A stretch of 64,000 nt of DNA from Sinotaia quadrata (taxonomy: Eukaryota > Mollusca > Gastropoda > Architaenioglossa > Viviparidae). Numbering within the stretch: position 1 is the stretch's first letter; every line of letters begins with the position of its first letter. The position numbers were made by a program, and so were the translations under genes. The stretch is taken from assembly GCA_028829895.1 (NCBI GenBank), contig CM054181.1, positions 13,793,001-13,857,000 on the forward strand, written 5' to 3'. Positions 60,937 through 64,000 of the stretch are shown piece after piece. Under the pieces are notes generated by a model. It worked only from the letters and a program-made list of their open reading frames with translations, was not told the origin of the DNA and did not search any database.

Positions 60937-61270
60937 GCAGGTATGTGTGAAATAGGTGGCCTCCGTACGTGGGTGATCTGGGCTTCAAGCCCATCCCACT
61001 AGCAGTGGTAGTCTATGTCAACCTACACTCGGGACTGGCGAGACGTGTACTCGCTCTAAAGCGTTAAGCAATCTTGATTACTGCGAAGCGTTGAAAAAAT
61101 CTCCATCACTACATAAACAAACTGAAAGACCGATAATTATAGCGCAATCCTGGATTGCCTACTAAGTTTCTACAGTCACAAGCTGGGGAATGTCGAGAAA
61201 AACATCAAAAGTGGACTCGAACCACTGATCTTCCGTACGTGACTGTAGGCGCCTTTGCCCCAGTTAGATC
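60937..61270 (-). mobile_element. Candidate tRNA-derived SINE with (AAT)n tail
   Basis: On the - strand, TAACTGGGGCAAAGGCGCCT...GATCAGTGGTTCGAGTCCACT contains an exact B box (GGTTCGAGTCC) in a perfect T-arm fold: AGTGG, seven-base loop TTCGAGT, CCACT. A D-arm-like GGGGCAAAGGCGCC sits at about the right distance. About 270 bp of body follow, leading to the AAT run at 60936-60897. A head, body and short tandem tail fit a SINE mobilised by a LINE with an AAT tail, such as that at 34375. The acceptor stem is missing, so it is not a working tRNA gene. Confidence 0.5.
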
Positions 61271-61284
61271 GACAGATCGTTCGA

Positions 61285-61485
61285 AATATAGGTATATATA
61301 ATAATCATAAACATATATATAATAATCATAAACATATAGGTATATATAATTATCATAAACATATAGGTATATATAATAATCATAAACATATAGGTATATA
61401 TAATAATCATAAACATATATATAATTATCATAAACATATAGGTATATATAATAATCATAAACATATAGGTATATATAACAATTTA
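61285..61485 (+). repeat. 27-bp / 20-bp alternating minisatellite
   Basis: ATATAGGTATATATAATAAT + CATAAAC alternates with a 20-bp form lacking the TAGGTAT part. It is open on both strands as Tyr/Ile repeats, an artefact. Confidence 0.95.
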
Positions 61486-62042
61486 AACAGATAAACATGT
61501 ATTTGCAGAAATATGAGTATTTATATTTACATAAATCCCTTTTGATCACTCTAATACTTTTAGTTTGTTACTCCTTTTAGTTAATGCTCGTAGACTGGCA
61601 GCGATGTATGGTGTCACCCCCCATCACTCACTTTTAACGCTAACTGTAACATTTCCGTCAATCGCACCCGCAGGTCTATTTCTTATCACAACGCCATCAA
61701 CTTTCAGGGGAGACAAATTATGCACAGGTGAGCATTTCCATGATATCCGTGGTACTACAAACCTCCCTTACCGTTTTTGTCCCCGACTCCCCTCTATGCA
61801 CACCTCTTTATTTGGATGCCGGATCCCGAAAAGAAAAGGTGTCAATAGGCGACAAATGTTCCTGTTGTTTCGGGTGGAGTTGAATTCCATTCTGCCTAAG
61901 CTCTGCAAAGAAGCCGGTAGAAATGTTTCTTACCCAAGGGTGCGGATAGGCTCTTGTCATTTCTCACTTCTCTCGCTCGCTCGCTCGCACTTTTGAAGGC
62001 GAAAACTTTCGTCATCTCTGAAGTGTGTGCTTAAACCTTACA

Positions 62043-62124
62043 ATGTCAGTTTTCACGAAAAAGCTAAAAAAGGACCAGAGTCGAAGAGCTGATAAAGTGG
62101 ATCCTATTCATTGCATCTCTCATG
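62043..62124 (+). CDS. Candidate first coding exon, unrecognised basic N-terminus
   Basis: An ATG with A at -3 (ACAATG) opens MSVFTKKLKKDQSRRADKVD + PIHCISH, ending in phase 1 at a donor-like CATG|GTAACA (62125). The peptide is highly charged, not repetitive and unlike the surrounding sequence, which is locally GC-richer (61600-62300). No family was recognised. Read-through would continue into a Phe/Ser low-complexity run, which supports a splice there if it is real. Confidence 0.2.
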
Positions 62125-62960
62125 GTAACACGGAAGTTTTTTTTTCTTTTTCCCCCTTCCCTTTCTCGCTCAGTAGTTCAACTAACAAGACTCTGGGGGA
62201 GGGCTAGGAAAGAAGAAAACGATCTCACGCTTGCTTGTCGCATCATTCTAATTTGTGGGCAGTGGAGACAACTCTTCTTGCCTAGGTTCTCTATACGCCT
62301 CTGCTCATCACCTTTATTGGGATTTGTCCAGATTTGATTCTACCATATTTATAAGAATAGATATTTTATATGCACAGGTAATCCTTTACTCCGTGTTTTA
62401 CTTCCCCTTACTCCCCCACCCCCACCCAACCATAGCACGCCGCCCAAATATTCTGCGTTAGAAATAGCAGTAACCTTTTACAGAGTGTATTGCACTTAGG
62501 GTAGATAGAATAGGTACGCACTCTGTGGTACATTGTCAATGGGCAAAAACAAAAAAACAAGCAATAAAAAAATTCCGCAATGATGTTTTAGTTTATTGTC
62601 TATAGGCCACAAATGGAAGCAACCTCTTTGTAAAAGGCCACAAGACAAAAAGAAAAATGAAAAGAAAAGAAATAAAACAAATACACAAACAAAAAGCAAC
62701 GACTATCTTAGTCTGTTGTCACTAGGTCAGAAAATAACGTCTTGGCCTCTTGTCACTAGTAAGAAGATAACGTCTTGGTACATTGCCAGTGAACTAGGAT
62801 CTGGTAACGTCTTAGCCTGTAGCTACTAGGTCAGTAAATGGTAATGTTGAATTCGTTCCACTAAACTAAGAACTTTAAAAAAATAATAATTAAAAAAATT
62901 TTTTCTTCCGTTTAAGTACTATCATTCAGTCAGAAAAAAAATCAGAGATCGCCTTCATAC

Positions 62961-63148
62961 TTTACCATTTAATCCAGACAATTGGGCCATACTAAATATT
63001 TTCATATTTTACCATTTAATCCAGACAATTGGGCCATACTAAATATTTTCATATTTTACCATTTAATCCCGACAATTGGGCCATACTAAATATTTTCATA
63101 TTTTACCATTTAATCCAGACAATTTGGCTATACTAAATATTTTCAATG
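62961..63148 (+). repeat. 47-bp minisatellite, 4 copies
   Basis: TTTACCATTTAATCCAGACA + ATTGGGCCATACTAAATATTTTCATAT starts at 62961, 63008, 63055 and 63102. The last copy is diverged. Confidence 0.95.
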
Positions 63149-63624
63149 CTTCAAAACTCTGTAAACTAATTAACAGGACAGTCCGATCCAAGTCACCCAC
63201 CATGCTCCAGCTCCTTTCAAATAATGCATTCACGCCACAGTTGCTGACTCTTCAGGTGCCATGCACATCCACAAGGTTCAAAGCATTGCAGATTGACAAC
63301 GGTGCGTTAACCCAAATAAACCAAGGCCAATCTCCAAGTTTCGACGAAGTGGAATGGGGGATGGGAGGTGGGCGCACAGAAAACGAAGAGAAGTTTCTTA
63401 TTTGTCCTAGTGATAGAAACGTTTCTATGGCTGTCAGAATGTCAGTTCAAAAAGCTGAAAGTTTTGGCCACTGTGTCAACATACCAAAAGGGGTACCGCG
63501 CCCTGATGTCATGTACCCCTCCTGCCCTGTCGCGGGGTGGCGATTTTTGGGATGCTGCGTGAGAGAGAAAGTAAACACTCATTATAAGCATTTCAATGCC
63601 TTTCACACCTTTCCACTCTATTAA
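63076..63624 (+). other. 182-codon open frame of unknown status
   Basis: The frame begins inside the 47-bp repeat and continues through unique sequence to 63624. The part after about 63150 is not repetitive (for example MLQLLSNNAFTPQLLTLQ, GHCVNIPKGVPRP) but shows no domain, signal peptide or membrane segment, and its start belongs to repeat DNA. It may be a chance frame. Confidence 0.15.
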
Positions 63625-63699
63625 AAATGAAATTCAATTAAGTCCCCTTGGGCCAAGAACCAGTTGCACGCTCGCGAGATCTGGTGACGTGCAAAGTGT

Positions 63700-64000
63700 T
63701 TCTGCCAGGGAAATGTGAATATTGGTTGTACCTATGAGATTAGTGACGTGTGATTATTTCCCAGGGAAATGTGAATGTTGGTTGTACCTATGAGATTAGT
63801 GACGTGTGATTATTTCCCAGAGAAATGAGAATGTTGGTTGTACCCTGCAAGATAAGTGACATGTGATTATTTGCCAGGTAAATATAAATGTTGTTTGTAC
63901 CCTGTGAGATTAGTTGGGGACGTATGATTGATTGCCAGGAAAATGTGAATGTTGGTTGTACCCTGAAAGATTAGTTAAGTGCGATTATTTCCCAGGAAAA
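63700..64000 (+). repeat. 56-bp minisatellite running off the right edge
   Basis: CCAGGGAAATGTGAATGTTG + GTTGTACCTATGAGATTAGT + GACGTGTGATTATTTC starts at 63705, 63761 and 63817 and continues, more diverged, to the window end, so the array is cut by the edge. Confidence 0.93.

Noticed and set aside
61205..61270. Functional tRNA gene
   Set aside because: T arm and B box are good, but no acceptor stem pairs with the 5' end and a SINE-like body with an AAT run follows.

Overview
The window is eukaryotic nuclear DNA from an animal, most likely a lophotrochozoan and probably a mollusc. The grounds are spliced exons with GT/AG borders, very low gene density, AT-rich composition, remnants of non-LTR retrotransposons and a hAT transposon, tRNA-derived SINE-like fragments, and an extreme load of micro- and minisatellites. 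The species cannot be fixed from the sequence alone.

Only one host gene is securely supported. The left edge (174-1793, + strand) carries the last three coding exons of a phospholipase D of the PLD1/PLD2 type. The second HKD catalytic motif lies in the first exon and the protein ends in the family's C-terminal Trp-Thr. The start of the gene lies outside the window. It is followed by about 11.5 kb (1794-13300) of strongly T-rich + strand with no coding exon. This stretch holds a few tandem duplications and three good hairpins (5840, 9871, 12262) and may be a long 3' UTR or downstream flank.

From about 13.5 kb rightwards the sequence is gene-poor and dominated by repeats: TATC/GATA, TTTC, GT, GA, CA/CT and ATT microsatellites, and more than twenty minisatellites with units of about 18-96 bp. 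Two minisatellites (8145-8536 and 22703-23362) show higher-order structure. Mobile-element relics are LINE 3' ends at 32043-32111, 34375-35150, 41225-41345 and 41740-42010 (all on the - strand), and a nearly full-length but coding-dead hAT/ZBED-like transposon at 50166-52471 with TAGGG...CCCTA ends and a near-perfect 8-bp target duplication. There are also tRNA-like SINE heads (14.9, 36.0, 40.8 and 61.2 kb) and a hAT-type terminal fragment near 20.0 kb. Three of the microsatellites sit exactly at the 3' end of a LINE remnant: two GATA arrays and one AAT array.

Three short unique stretches could be the first exon or promoter of unrecognised genes: 48.1-48.2 kb, 49589-49668 (- strand) and 62043-62124 (+ strand). 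A fourth, at 43.7-43.9 kb, could be an internal exon. These are hypotheses. The long 'ORFs' over LSIY, CVCV, SFFL or VLVDLTAVS repeats are translations of tandem DNA repeats, not genes. I found no operon, CRISPR, phage or other defined multi-gene system.
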